DNA from: an uncultured Ezakiella sp.
GTDB lineage: Bacteria > Bacillota > Clostridia > Tissierellales > Peptoniphilaceae
Assembly: GCA_947293975.1 (NCBI GenBank)
Contig: CAMYPV010000002.1
Span: 1-49,150 of the forward strand
Reading direction: 5' to 3'
Length of the DNA: 49,150 nucleotides
Shown here: in pieces, positions 15,202 through 23,675 of the stretch
Layout: every line of letters starts with the position of its first letter
How positions within the stretch are numbered: position 1 is the first letter of the stretch
Translations under genes and position numbers: made by a program
The notes under the pieces: generated by a model
What the model was told of the DNA's origin: nothing
The model's database searches: none
What the model saw: only the letters and a program-made list of their open reading frames with translations

Positions 15202-15384
15202 CTACTTTTTTATGAAATAAATGGTATCAGCACGATTCTTTTCCGTACTTGATAATCTATCGTATTCCGATTGAGTGAGTACCTTGCACCTTTTATATTC
15301 GGCATCACTATTTTGCTTCTTATTTAATTCTTTTTGTATCTTCGTTAACGCAGCCTTAAAACCTGCACTATCTAATACTTTCAT
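15202..15384 (-). CDS. Small tail-fibre assembly or linker protein
   Basis: A 60-residue protein. Its start, MKVLDSAGFKAALTKIQKEL, is related to that of the next upstream gene (MKFLNSDGLKVVLSKLKEKF), so the two share an N-terminal helical module by duplication. The C-terminal part (LTQSEYDRLSSTEKNRADTIYFIK) matches the LTQ-EYD-L...DTLYFI motif common in fibre-associated proteins of Firmicute phages. Probably a structural linker. Confidence 0.55.
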   Translation of the reverse strand: MKVLDSAGFKAALTKIQKELNKKQNSDAEYKRCKVLTQSEYDRLSSTEKNRADTIYFIKK

Positions 15385-15392
15385 ACTACCTC

Positions 15393-15830
15393 CTAATCTA
15401 ATCTATATTCACCTACATACATGTTATCTACACCTGAGTTTTCTACATATTCACCACCAATGCTTTTAATGGCAATAGTTTGATAAATAAAATAAACCAT
15501 AGTTAGGCCAGACTTTGTGTATTGGTATTTCGACGGAATATAACATTCTCCTATAATTACATCTTTCTTTGGCAAAAAATTTTGAGGAATTGAAGAATTT
15601 ATTTTCCCATTGTAACTATCAGTTAAATACACTTTAACGCTCGATTTATCTCTTATAAATCTTAAATAGTAAAGACTCTTAAACCAATCTTCTTTAATAG
15701 CTAAACCAAACTCTTCCGTACCCCCCCCCGATACGCTTTTTAACTTCTCATCAACTTCACTTTTAGTGTAGAACTTCTCTTTTAATTTGCTTAAAACAAC
15801 CTTTAATCCATCACTATTTAAAAACTTCAT
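15393..15830 (-). CDS. Tail-fibre protein with in-frame poly-G tract
   Basis: A 145-residue protein. Residues 1-33 form a helical anchor (FLNSDGLKVVLSKLKEKFYTKSEVDEKL) of the trimerisation type seen in fibres. Residues 34-38 are SGGGT, encoded by nine consecutive G. The remaining approximately 105 residues are a beta-rich head domain. A one-base change in the G run would remove this head, so the tract could switch it on and off. The start overlaps the end of the upstream fibre gene by 17 bp. Confidence 0.6.
   Translation of the reverse strand: MKFLNSDGLKVVLSKLKEKFYTKSEVDEKLKSVSGGGTEEFGLAIKEDWFKSLYYLRFIRDKSSVKVYLTDSYNGKINSSIPQNFLPKKDVIIGECYIPSKYQYTKSGLTMVYFIYQTIAIKSIGGEYVENSGVDNMYVGEYRLD
15721..15729 (-). 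repeat. G9 homopolymer in a second tail-fibre gene
   Basis: Nine consecutive C on the plus strand, encoding the Gly triplet between anchor and head of the 15393-15830 protein. It is the second G9 tract within 570 bp. Confidence 0.9.
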
Positions 15831-16692
15831 TAAATATCGCCTCCACTTCGCTTGTAGTCATCGCTTCAATGTCTTTTGTCTTCATATATCCACTCATATC
15901 AACACTTGGTGTTGCACTTGATATCATCTGCTTGATTTCTGCCTCGGTCTTAAACTTACTTACATCAGGAGCCGCCTCAAGCTTGATCCAACTCGACCAA
16001 TTGCTAGACTTCTTGCGCACATATATCGCCTTGTCATCTGTTTTTTCATTAATCGCAATCTGCTGCACATAAGTACCACTATCGACACTTGTTGAATTAA
16101 GCACAATCAAGCTCCAATAATTGTACTGACTATGAGGTGCATTTGTTGATGTCTGCACGGTGTAGAAGCCAGCTTCAACGATATTATTAAAGTCTGTGTT
16201 TTTCTTTTGCTTATATACAAGCTTACTGTCGCTAGTCTCAGACTTAATATTTTGCAGTTTAGTTTTAAAGTCATTCGTAAAATCATTTGTAGACAGACCT
16301 TTGCCATCAACTTTATCGAGTTTGTTATTCCAGGTCTTCTTTTCCACGTCCGTGACTGTTCTATGGTTTGCGTCTTCAGTCATTTCAGACAAATTGGTTT
16401 TAATTTCAGTCCTTTCCGCCTTGTCGCCTAGCTTCTTTAAAATCGTAGAAACACCTGATTGATTCTTTTGCAGCTCGTCTGCAATCTCTTTTAGTGTGTC
16501 CAGTTCCTCAGGCGCATTCGCAATAACCTCGCCGACCCTATCGTTGATTAACTCTTTGACTCTTGCCTTTAAATCTTTGCCGTCCATCGTTACTGCCGAC
16601 GCATCTGTCAGCACATCCACATCCGTTTTAATCTCAAGCCCGTCAGCACCACGGCTCACGTGCTGCACTCTAATCTTCTTTAAATCACTCAA
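15814..16692 (-). CDS. Tail fibre with pyocin-knob-like domain
   Basis: A 292-residue fibre. Residues 1-120 are a helical, Asp/Lys-rich shaft or attachment region (GEVIANAPEELDTLKEIADELQKN, a common phage-fibre segment). Residues about 150-250 match a pyocin-knob fold (VEAGFYTVQTSTNAPHSQ, YWSLIVLNS, YVRKKSSNWSSWIKL). The last 40 residues form an alpha-helical assembly tail. It is the largest fibre of the block and probably the shaft that carries the smaller downstream proteins. Confidence 0.75.
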   Translation of the reverse strand: MSDLKKIRVQHVSRGADGLEIKTDVDVLTDASAVTMDGKDLKARVKELINDRVGEVIANAPEELDTLKEIADELQKNQSGVSTILKKLGDKAERTEIKTNLSEMTEDANHRTVTDVEKKTWNNKLDKVDGKGLSTNDFTNDFKTKLQNIKSETSDSKLVYKQKKNTDFNNIVEAGFYTVQTSTNAPHSQYNYWSLIVLNSTSVDSGTYVQQIAINEKTDDKAIYVRKKSSNWSSWIKLEAAPDVSKFKTEAEIKQMISSATPSVDMSGYMKTKDIEAMTTSEVEAIFNEVFK

Positions 16693-17392
16693 TCAATTCA
16701 CCTCTCAATTCTCCTGCGACTGAAGCCAAATATCCAGCCTCGTCTTTTGCGACTAAATTGCCTCTATATATTGCTGGCCATTCCTGTTTAATCACGCTGA
16801 TAATTCGTCCTGCAAATACCTCGCCAAGCGCACCGTTGATTTCTGTATTCTGATGCATCGGATATAGCACTTCAAGCACCCTGCGTCTACCGCCTGCCCA
16901 GTATTGCTGGCTTTTGCCTTTGAATTGGATCTCGGCTAGCACTCGCACGCCTGCAGATTTAATTCGCTCAACCAAATCGAATGGGAAACCTCGCACGCCC
17001 CAGTCTAATTTGATTACAATTTTTGACGGCTCGAAGTTCTGGTCTTTCTTGTCCCACGCTTCTTCAAGTCCTGTGTATACATCCTTGACGAGCGTTGACA
17101 ATACCTTGTTTAGTGTCGGAATATTCCCCATCGATAAGTTCGCAATGATTCGCACTTTGATTAATTGACGATATAGCTCATCGTCTTCGCCTTGTCGCAA
17201 TTGCCCTACATTATTCCCGATATTATCGAGCGTTTGTCCGTACGCCTTGTTGATGTCTCGGCTGTCCTCAATCCCTGCAAGCGCTTGCCTTATGTCCGCT
17301 CTATCGTGAAAGTACCCGTAGTATAATTTTTCTGTATTCGGCTTTCTGTATCGCTCAGGCAACAGCTCGAATAGATCCTTATAACTATACAT
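16685..17392 (-). CDS. Phage tail protein, DUF2313/YmfQ (Mu gp48-like)
   Basis: A 235-residue protein. The N-terminus (YKDLFELLPERYRKP) and central helical region (LDNIGNNVGQLRQGEDDELYRQLIK) match the Mu gp48/YmfQ group. These proteins follow baseplate protein J in contractile tails and link the wedge to the fibres. It overlaps J by 8 bp and the pyocin-knob fibre by 8 bp. Order J - gp48 - fibre is the standard one. Confidence 0.8.
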   Translation of the reverse strand: MYSYKDLFELLPERYRKPNTEKLYYGYFHDRADIRQALAGIEDSRDINKAYGQTLDNIGNNVGQLRQGEDDELYRQLIKVRIIANLSMGNIPTLNKVLSTLVKDVYTGLEEAWDKKDQNFEPSKIVIKLDWGVRGFPFDLVERIKSAGVRVLAEIQFKGKSQQYWAGGRRRVLEVLYPMHQNTEINGALGEVFAGRIISVIKQEWPAIYRGNLVAKDEAGYLASVAGELRGELIE

Positions 17393-18569
17393 GTTCGATA
17401 ATCACCTTATCCCACGCAGTTCTTGCAATATGCGCTCTTGCGATGTCAATGTTCGTCTGCTTCCAGTCCTTGCCGTCTTTGCTTACAAATGCCTCTAAAT
17501 CGATAATACCGCCGAAGCACATTCCGAGCGACTGTATCTTTGTGAATATGACGCTTTTTCCGAGTTTTAATCCCGCGTACTCCATTCCGTTTTCATCAAA
17601 TCCGCCCACATAGTTCAACACAAAGCGTTTCAACGCCTCATCGCCCTTGTAGTCTTTGTCGGGTTTAATCTTGATTTTAATCCATATATTTTGCACTTTC
17701 GCTTTGGTGTAGCCAATCGTGTGCTTGCGGTCTTTCTCGTCTGTAACCTCTTTTTTGATTTCGCCAAACGCTTGAATTCCTGCTGACTTGTTTCTGTAGA
17801 TCGCGTCAATGATTTGTTTTTCATCTCCACCATAAACAAAGCACTCAAAAGATTTTGGCGGTATTCCGTCGACCGTTTCCATTGTTACATTTTCAACAAC
17901 CTCTGCATCCACGACGCCGTCTATATCTAAAAGCGCCGATGTAAGAGCAGGCACTGTGCTTCCGCCTGCCTTGGAGTATGATTTCTTGTATCTATCCCTG
18001 AATTCATCGTCCGTCTCGGTATCAAGTCCGCTGTCTGTCGCGTCCGCGTTTGTAACCTTAATAATATCAGGTCTCGGGTTCACAACAACGCTTATTGCAC
18101 CTGCTTCGACATTTCTGTCTTTGCCAGCGCCGATTGATTGCACTTTCACATTCGCTCTGCCGAGCTTCAATTCAACAGTTTCAAGCGTTTCGAACACAAC
18201 GCCATTTTTGCTTGCAACCCTGAAGCCTTTCTCAACAACCGCGCCATCCTCGCCAAATATCGTGATTTCGCCGATTGATTTCGTCGCAGGTCTACGCGTG
18301 ATGGTTAAGTACATCCCGACATTGTCGAGTCCTGTCCCCTCAGTTGAATTAACAAAAGCCGAGTAATAGACCTTTTCAACCTGTTCCCAGATTTCCGCTT
18401 CGTCCCATGCTGCGAGTCTTAGCAATTGACCTAAAAAAGAAGTATCCGACACGTCGATATTAACGCCAAATACTTCTCTGTGCTTCTGTATTTTAGATTT
18501 TAAAATATCCTCGTATAATGGTCGCAAGAAACCCTTTTCAGTTATTCCGTACTGTTTATCCAATCTCAA
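17385..18569 (-). CDS. Baseplate J/gp47 family wedge protein
   Basis: A 394-residue structural protein. The N-terminal region (FLRPLYEDILKSKIQKHREVFG), the strand-rich centre with FRVASKNGVVFET, and the segment DTETDDEFRDRYKKSYSKAG-STVPAL-SALLDIDGV are hallmarks of baseplate J (P2 gpJ/Mu gp47, usual length 350-400). It forms the baseplate wedges that open during tail contraction. It overlaps the gp25-like gene by 14 bp. Confidence 0.92.
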   Translation of the reverse strand: MRLDKQYGITEKGFLRPLYEDILKSKIQKHREVFGVNIDVSDTSFLGQLLRLAAWDEAEIWEQVEKVYYSAFVNSTEGTGLDNVGMYLTITRRPATKSIGEITIFGEDGAVVEKGFRVASKNGVVFETLETVELKLGRANVKVQSIGAGKDRNVEAGAISVVVNPRPDIIKVTNADATDSGLDTETDDEFRDRYKKSYSKAGGSTVPALTSALLDIDGVVDAEVVENVTMETVDGIPPKSFECFVYGGDEKQIIDAIYRNKSAGIQAFGEIKKEVTDEKDRKHTIGYTKAKVQNIWIKIKIKPDKDYKGDEALKRFVLNYVGGFDENGMEYAGLKLGKSVIFTKIQSLGMCFGGIIDLEAFVSKDGKDWKQTNIDIARAHIARTAWDKVIIEHV

Positions 18570-18921
18570 TCACCTCCGTTTCGGTCTGCTCGCCGTTTCT
18601 GTCCGTCAGCCTCAATCTAATTGCTGCGTATCTGCTTTCTGCATTTCTTTCTATGTTGATTTCAGTCGATTTAATCCGTCCATCCTGCGCCGTGCATTCT
18701 CTGATTGCAAAGCCGATTTCCGCGTTTGTTACGCCCTTACCTCGAATATCTTCATATTTCAGACCGAGTTCGGTGTTCAAAAACCATTCGTCTTTGTTGA
18801 CTGACAATCGATTCTCGATGTTTTGCCTCAGTTCCTCCTGACCGCTCACAAATGTCAGGTCGTTCGTCCTCGGATTGATGTATATATCGCCATTAATCAT
18901 CTTAAATGTATCATAGTACAT
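18556..18921 (-). CDS. Baseplate wedge protein, gp25/Mu gp46-like
   Basis: A 121-residue protein. IYINPRTNDLTFVSGQEELRQNIENRLSV and EWFLNTELGLKYEDI form the GPW/gp25 (gp46/DUF2634-like) pattern: a small lysozyme-like fold that starts sheath polymerisation at the baseplate. The order gp25 - J matches other contractile tails. The 106-bp gap to the PAAR gene (18922-19027) has no reading frame that I can support. Confidence 0.85.
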   Translation of the reverse strand: MYYDTFKMINGDIYINPRTNDLTFVSGQEELRQNIENRLSVNKDEWFLNTELGLKYEDIRGKGVTNAEIGFAIRECTAQDGRIKSTEINIERNAESRYAAIRLRLTDRNGEQTETEVIEIG

Positions 18922-19027
18922 AATTCGCTCCTATTCCGTCTATTTTGCCGTTTTGTTATTTATTTGGTGTTAATTGCTCGCGTTTGATATTAACTCTTAA
19001 ATTTCGCCGTCCTGCGTTGTTTTTTCG

Positions 19028-19309
19028 CTATCCTGCATTGACTGTTCCTGCACCGCTTGCGATTTCGTCTCCGCAGTCCATCGAATCGCCAACACGAGCT
19101 AATGGCAATCCGTTTACAAATACCGTTGCGCTACCCTCAGCTTGCGTCGGCGTGTGGCAATCGGTCGTGCAATGCTCTTGCCACGTGTCTGATTGTCTCA
19201 GCACATTTAATCCTTCGGCAAATACATTTGAACTCCAGCTTGTTGGTGTTGTCGGTGGCTTACCGCATTTGCCTGCGGATTTACTCGCTTTGTTTGCTAC
19301 ATTTGCCAT
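19028..19309 (-). CDS. PAAR-motif tail spike tip
   Basis: A 93-residue protein. The C-terminal half (ATVFVNGLPLARVGDSMDCG followed by a Gly/Ala-rich end) is a PAAR-like fold, the sharp cone that caps the central spike of contractile injection systems. His, Cys and Asp residues in between (EHC, DCHTP) may bind the tip metal. Translation is coupled to the spike gene by TAATG. The role is to pierce the target envelope. Confidence 0.85.
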   Translation of the reverse strand: MANVANKASKSAGKCGKPPTTPTSWSSNVFAEGLNVLRQSDTWQEHCTTDCHTPTQAEGSATVFVNGLPLARVGDSMDCGDEIASGAGTVNAG

Positions 19310-19800
19310 TAATTCAAATCAATCCTTTCTGCTTTGACGCTGAAGCGCTTAGCTTTGATACTTACATCACCGTTTTTATTGATGACTATATTTCCGCTAT
19401 TGTCCGTATTTTGTATGCACAAAGCCTCGGCGTCCGCCACCTGCAATTTATCTTTTAAAAGTGTAAATCCGCCCAGCACCACGGCGTCGCTGACATCGTG
19501 GCTGCGTTCTGTTTGTGCTGAATCGCTGCCGAGTTTAATATTTTCCGTGTCATTATCGCAAAAAAGGATCACGACCATGTCGCCTGCTTTTAATGGATAA
19601 TAAATCAAAAAATCGCTCGACCTAACCGTGCAAACTGGAGCGTTTAAAACTGTTGAATTGTCTTTGCTTGGAAGTGGCATCACATCCGCCGACTGCGTCT
19701 CGGGATAAAATTTAACCACCTTGCCCAGCCTTGCCACATACATTCCACTCGTTGCATTGCCTATTAAATCATCAAAAAATGCATTTGCTGACTCTGTCAT
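19309..19800 (-). CDS. Baseplate spike protein (gpV/Gp138 N-terminal family)
   Basis: A 163-residue protein. GMYVARLGKVVKFYPETQSADVMPLP and the OB-fold-like strands up to DMVVILFCDNDTENIK match the Gp138-N/gpV spike family. The C-terminus is a short beta-helix (NTDNSGNIVINKNGDVSIKA), the usual trimeric needle. It would form the central spike whose tip is the PAAR protein encoded next. Confidence 0.85.
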   Translation of the reverse strand: MTESANAFFDDLIGNATSGMYVARLGKVVKFYPETQSADVMPLPSKDNSTVLNAPVCTVRSSDFLIYYPLKAGDMVVILFCDNDTENIKLGSDSAQTERSHDVSDAVVLGGFTLLKDKLQVADAEALCIQNTDNSGNIVINKNGDVSIKAKRFSVKAERIDLN

Positions 19801-20663
19801 GCCTCTACCACCACCAATTCCGTGTTAAAATCTCGATTATGGACGCCTCTAACGATTCTGTACTCGCCATTAATCGTGCGCGATTCCACCTTGATTATCG
19901 TGTCTGTTTCAAACATCGGATTTAAAAGCGATGTAACGCGCCACGCCTTGCGTTCCTTGTCGTTTTCTTTCTTGTTGGCCTCATAATCTCTACTACCGTT
20001 TTTGTCGCCAGTCTCGTCCTTGACCATTGTTGGCGTGCCAATTAATCCTGAATTTTCATTAAGTAGTACGCCTGTGCTGTTGCCCTTGTCCTCGTCGGCG
20101 ATTGTAATGCGGTTTTTGTTGATGAATAGCTTCGATTTAGTATCTTTGGCTAGTTGGTAGAGGCTCGTGCTGGCGTATGATGTAATCGTCTTGCCGAGCT
20201 TGTACGTTATATCCTCTTTCGGTTCGATTTTTGTTATCTCGTATCCCATAGCCTTTGCCAAATCTCGCATGATGTCCGAGGCCTTGGTGTTTCTTTGATA
20301 AGTCTTATTGACTTTGACCTTTCGCCATGCGTCGCCACCGTCTGTCGCTTTGATTTTGGTTACTTTGTCGACATATAACCATTCGGTCGCAGCCTCCTCG
20401 ATTTTGCCCGTGAAGATGTTCGCGATATTACCTAGTTGCTTATATCCTGCGTTGACCGTGATGTATCCGTCTTTTTTGATCTGTTCGATTGATGAGTCGG
20501 ATAAATTGTAAATCGCGATTTCCGCAATGTCAGGTTCCTTGTTGTTTGAAAATGGTATATCGAATTCAATTTCGAGAGCATCCTCACCTTCGTTCGTGAA
20601 TTTTTTTTGCCCCGCCATCACTTCGACCTGCTGTATCCAGTAACCTTTATCCATCGAAATCAC
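19797..20663 (-). CDS. Baseplate hub protein (gpD/gp27-like)
   Basis: A 288-residue protein with MISMDKGYWIQQVEVMAGQK at the start, a beta barrel with AEIAIYNLSDSSIEQIKKD and IFTGKIEEA, and a second barrel after KVKVNKTYQ. These are features of the late-control-D/hub family, which makes the ring that holds the spike. It overlaps the spike gene by 4 bp (ATGA) and the plug gene by 17 bp. Confidence 0.8.
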   Translation of the reverse strand: MISMDKGYWIQQVEVMAGQKKFTNEGEDALEIEFDIPFSNNKEPDIAEIAIYNLSDSSIEQIKKDGYITVNAGYKQLGNIANIFTGKIEEAATEWLYVDKVTKIKATDGGDAWRKVKVNKTYQRNTKASDIMRDLAKAMGYEITKIEPKEDITYKLGKTITSYASTSLYQLAKDTKSKLFINKNRITIADEDKGNSTGVLLNENSGLIGTPTMVKDETGDKNGSRDYEANKKENDKERKAWRVTSLLNPMFETDTIIKVESRTINGEYRIVRGVHNRDFNTELVVVEA

Positions 20664-20982
20664 CGTCCTCGATTACGTATAGGAATACGTCTTCATTCAG
20701 GTTTTCCCACGTGATTTTCTCCGCGTGTTTGAGTCTTGGTTTTGTAATATCATAAGGGATTATAAAATCCTTTGGCACATCTAGATGGCGCAAGTTTTCA
20801 AATAAAGGCACGCCGTATACAAGTTTCTCGCCATTAACAATCCTGATGTGGTCTTTTGATAGATTGGCAGTGAAAAAATCGCCAGTTTCGTTGTAATAAA
20901 GTTCGAACTGGTAGATCCCATTTGAGAGTGCTATTTCGAATTCATAAGGTATTCTGTTTTTATCAATATTGATTAATCTCAT
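20647..20982 (-). CDS. Baseplate plug protein (DUF6983, Pam3 gp18-like)
   Basis: A 111-residue beta-rich protein. IALSNGIYQFELYYNETGDFFTANL and the VNGEKLVYGVPLFENLRH segment match the small plug proteins recently seen in minimal contractile baseplates (cyanophage Pam3 gp18 group). It would fill the hub lumen. Order Dit-like - plug - hub - spike supports the call. Confidence 0.7.
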   Translation of the reverse strand: MRLINIDKNRIPYEFEIALSNGIYQFELYYNETGDFFTANLSKDHIRIVNGEKLVYGVPLFENLRHLDVPKDFIIPYDITKPRLKHAEKITWENLNEDVFLYVIEDGDFDG

Positions 20983-21650
20983 TATTTTCTCCAGTCATTC
21001 TGTCTGTCTTTTGTGTATCTGTTGTATTTTTCCCACAAACTTTTTTGTTCAGCTTTGTAATTATTATAATCTCGCAATCTATCCTTGTCGTATTGTCTAT
21101 ACTTTTCATCTTGCCGTTGTCTTTGATATGCAAGTTGCTTATCATACTCACTTTTATACGTTGTTATTTTGTTTGTAGTTTTCCCTGATTGCTTTTGTAG
21201 TTGCTGACGACCTGTCTTTGTCTTTGGCCTTGTCTTTGTTGCTGATTTTGCATCGTCTTTTCCATTTGGATCTCGCGTCTTAACTTGAAATTCTTCAGGC
21301 TTTGCAATTCTCACACAGGTGAGTGTTATATCGAAATCGAAACCGAATGCATTATTTGTATTGTGTTTGGTGTTTAATTCTGTTATAACGGCGTTTGAAT
21401 ATATGCCACGACCGTTGTATTTAATGAGTTTTTTCTCTTTTTGATAGGCTCTTAGTTTTTCGTGTTTGCTCGCAGCATCTTTTACACAATGCCCAGAAAG
21501 GCGTATTTTAAGTGGCTGTTGTTTCATATAGTCCGATATATCTTGCCCAGTCTCTACTGGTTTTTCTGTAACTTCAGCTTTGAATTCAGGATTTTCATCG
21601 ACCACGGCATCCAAAATCACATCTTCTAATTTAACTTTTGATTCTCTCAT
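20982..21650 (-). CDS. Dit-like tail protein with basic coiled tail
   Basis: A 222-residue protein. Residues 1-125 (VILDAVVDENPEFKAEVTEK, DYMKQQPLKIRLSG, FDFDITLTCVRI) fit the Dit-like N-terminal domain found between tape measure and plug in contractile tails. Residues 126-222 are a very basic, Gln/Lys/Tyr-rich helical region (KSEYDKQLAYQRQRQDEKYR, YDKDRLRDYNNYKAEQKSL), a long coiled extension that is unusual for the family. Confidence 0.65.
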   Translation of the reverse strand: MRESKVKLEDVILDAVVDENPEFKAEVTEKPVETGQDISDYMKQQPLKIRLSGHCVKDAASKHEKLRAYQKEKKLIKYNGRGIYSNAVITELNTKHNTNNAFGFDFDITLTCVRIAKPEEFQVKTRDPNGKDDAKSATKTRPKTKTGRQQLQKQSGKTTNKITTYKSEYDKQLAYQRQRQDEKYRQYDKDRLRDYNNYKAEQKSLWEKYNRYTKDRQNDWRK

Positions 21651-21653
21651 TTT

Positions 21654-23675
21654 CTACACCCTTTGCAATCTTAAATTTCTAAAATAGTCATTAATGCCGT
21701 CATTCACAGCCTTTGCAATATCAATCGGTCGTTGATTTTCCGTCGCATTAATCGTAATTTGAATACTCGGTTCAACATGCGTATGCACCTCTTGTGCCTT
21801 GCCGTATTTATCCCGATTATATTCTCTCGCTTCGTCTTTCGTGAGTACCCTCTCGCCTTCGTGAAGCGATGCTAGGTAGTTATCGTATGGTACTTCGTCT
21901 AATCCTAATCTATGCGATTTTGGTCTTTCTCTAAGTTTGGAAGCACCCATATTAGAATAATAATCGTATTTTGTTTGCGTACGAGATTTTTCCACTTCTT
22001 TTAAATTAACCATCTGCGCAGGTGCTGTATTTCTCATTCCTTTAAGAGCTTTGCTGTCTTTTGCGTATTGTTCAGGATTTGATTTCCAATCCTTAATAGT
22101 GCTATACATGAGATATCCAGCGCCACCAATCGCTGCTAAGCCACCCAATACTTTTAATAATGGGATTAATGCGCCAAGACCACCTGCAGCATCTGCAGCC
22201 GTGGCTTGTATTGGCGATAATGCATTTGTCATGTCCTTAACAGCTCCAGTCGCGCCACTTCCTGCACCTGCTAAATCTGCAACGGCTTTTGTGCCGTCAG
22301 CCGCGGTTTTGAGCAAAGTGCCTCCGCTCGCTAACCTTATTATATTGCCAAGGCCTCTAAATACTCCGCCGAGTACACTCATTCCTGTGCCTGCTAACGA
22401 CATAAACGGACCCGCAACAACGCTTCTACCAATCCATTTCGCGATGCTTTTCTTGGTGTCATCTGAAAGGGAATTGTAGTACTTTGCCAAGCCTTGCAAA
22501 TATTTAACTAAATCCATAACCGCAGGCGTTAGATCCTTGCCCACATCCATCATCGTGTTTTTAAGTTGCACCATGGCTTCTTGCCATTTTTGTTCATCGC
22601 CTTTTGTTTTATCTGCAGTATCTTTGGTCGTGCCGTCTGAATTCAGCATCATATCGCGCATACCTGCGAAGTCGCTTTTAATAATTGCCTCAGCCGCTTT
22701 CTGCGCACTTACCGACCCAAACATATCCGATAGTTCAAGTCCCGATTTTTGCGCCGCTTCTTGAATGAGGACGAGCATTTCTTTGACATTCTTGCCGTTT
22801 GCCATCAATTCCTTGAAGCTTTGCCCTGTGCTTTGCCTGATGATATTGTTTGCTTTGGTGCCATTTAACGCAAGTTCTTGAATCATCGCGTTCAGGTTCG
22901 TTGTTGCACGCTGTGCATTCTGTCCTTGGTTGGTCAGTATCGCATACGCTGCGCCCAGCTGGTCGATATTGATGTTCGCTGCCTGTGCAGTCGGGATAAC
23001 GTTCCCGATTGATTGTGCGAGTTCGTCTACAAGGATTTTACCTTTGTTCTGAGTCGTTACGAATATATCGTGTATTTTTGATACATCATACGCCTTGTCG
23101 CCGTACGCGTTTAAAACTGTTGTCGTGGCGTCAATTGCCGTTGCCATGTTTGTGAAACCTGCACGTGTTAGGTCTACATTTCGTTTTACGAAGTCGTTTA
23201 CATCTTTAGTTGCAACGCCTGATGAAAGTGCTTGATAAAAGCCTTCTGCGATGTCTTTTTGATCTATTCCCTCGAGGTCGGATATCTCTCTAACTTCTTT
23301 TTTGAGTTTGGAAACGGGAAGTATTTCGCTGTCTGCAAGCGTGCTGACCTTTCTAAGTGCTGTGTCTAATGACATTGCCTCTTTTACAGATTTTCTAACC
23401 GCCATCGAGATTGGCAATGTTGCTGCGGTGAGCTTCACGCCAGTTCTTTGCATCGAACCGCCAATTGACATCATCCCTGCTCCGAATTTGTCGACGGATT
23501 TTCCAACAACTGCGATGCCTTGCTTTAATTTCTGACCGATTGTCATCGTGGCTTCTTCGGTCTTCTTGGTTTTCTCTACGGTTTCGTCTAGGCCTTTGTT
23601 GACTTTTTCAATATTCTCTATCGCACCATTTGCGTTGACTTCAATTCGCGTTGATAAATTTCGCAAGTCCGCCAT
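21654..23675 (-). CDS. Tail tape measure protein
   Basis: A 673-residue TP901-type tape measure (TIGR01760 group). Its core motifs are visible: LRKVSTLADSE, SDLEGIDQKDIAEGFYQ, a long helical region, then hydrophobic Gly/Ala segments near 430-530 that probably insert in the target membrane. The protein sets tail length; at about 1.5 angstrom per residue, 673 residues predict about 100 nm. It starts one base after the stop of the frameshifted chaperone product, the usual order. Confidence 0.93.
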   Translation of the reverse strand: MADLRNLSTRIEVNANGAIENIEKVNKGLDETVEKTKKTEEATMTIGQKLKQGIAVVGKSVDKFGAGMMSIGGSMQRTGVKLTAATLPISMAVRKSVKEAMSLDTALRKVSTLADSEILPVSKLKKEVREISDLEGIDQKDIAEGFYQALSSGVATKDVNDFVKRNVDLTRAGFTNMATAIDATTTVLNAYGDKAYDVSKIHDIFVTTQNKGKILVDELAQSIGNVIPTAQAANINIDQLGAAYAILTNQGQNAQRATTNLNAMIQELALNGTKANNIIRQSTGQSFKELMANGKNVKEMLVLIQEAAQKSGLELSDMFGSVSAQKAAEAIIKSDFAGMRDMMLNSDGTTKDTADKTKGDEQKWQEAMVQLKNTMMDVGKDLTPAVMDLVKYLQGLAKYYNSLSDDTKKSIAKWIGRSVVAGPFMSLAGTGMSVLGGVFRGLGNIIRLASGGTLLKTAADGTKAVADLAGAGSGATGAVKDMTNALSPIQATAADAAGGLGALIPLLKVLGGLAAIGGAGYLMYSTIKDWKSNPEQYAKDSKALKGMRNTAPAQMVNLKEVEKSRTQTKYDYYSNMGASKLRERPKSHRLGLDEVPYDNYLASLHEGERVLTKDEAREYNRDKYGKAQEVHTHVEPSIQITINATENQRPIDIAKAVNDGINDYFRNLRLQRV

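Noticed and set aside
15153..15729. Poly-C runs as sequencing or assembly artefacts
   Set aside because: All three tracts keep the reading frame open in otherwise intact genes, which argues for real sequence in the on state; exact lengths may still vary in the population.
13602..16692. Diversity-generating retroelement acting on the fibre genes
   Set aside because: There is no reverse transcriptase and no template/variable repeat pair. Possible variation here comes from poly-G tracts.
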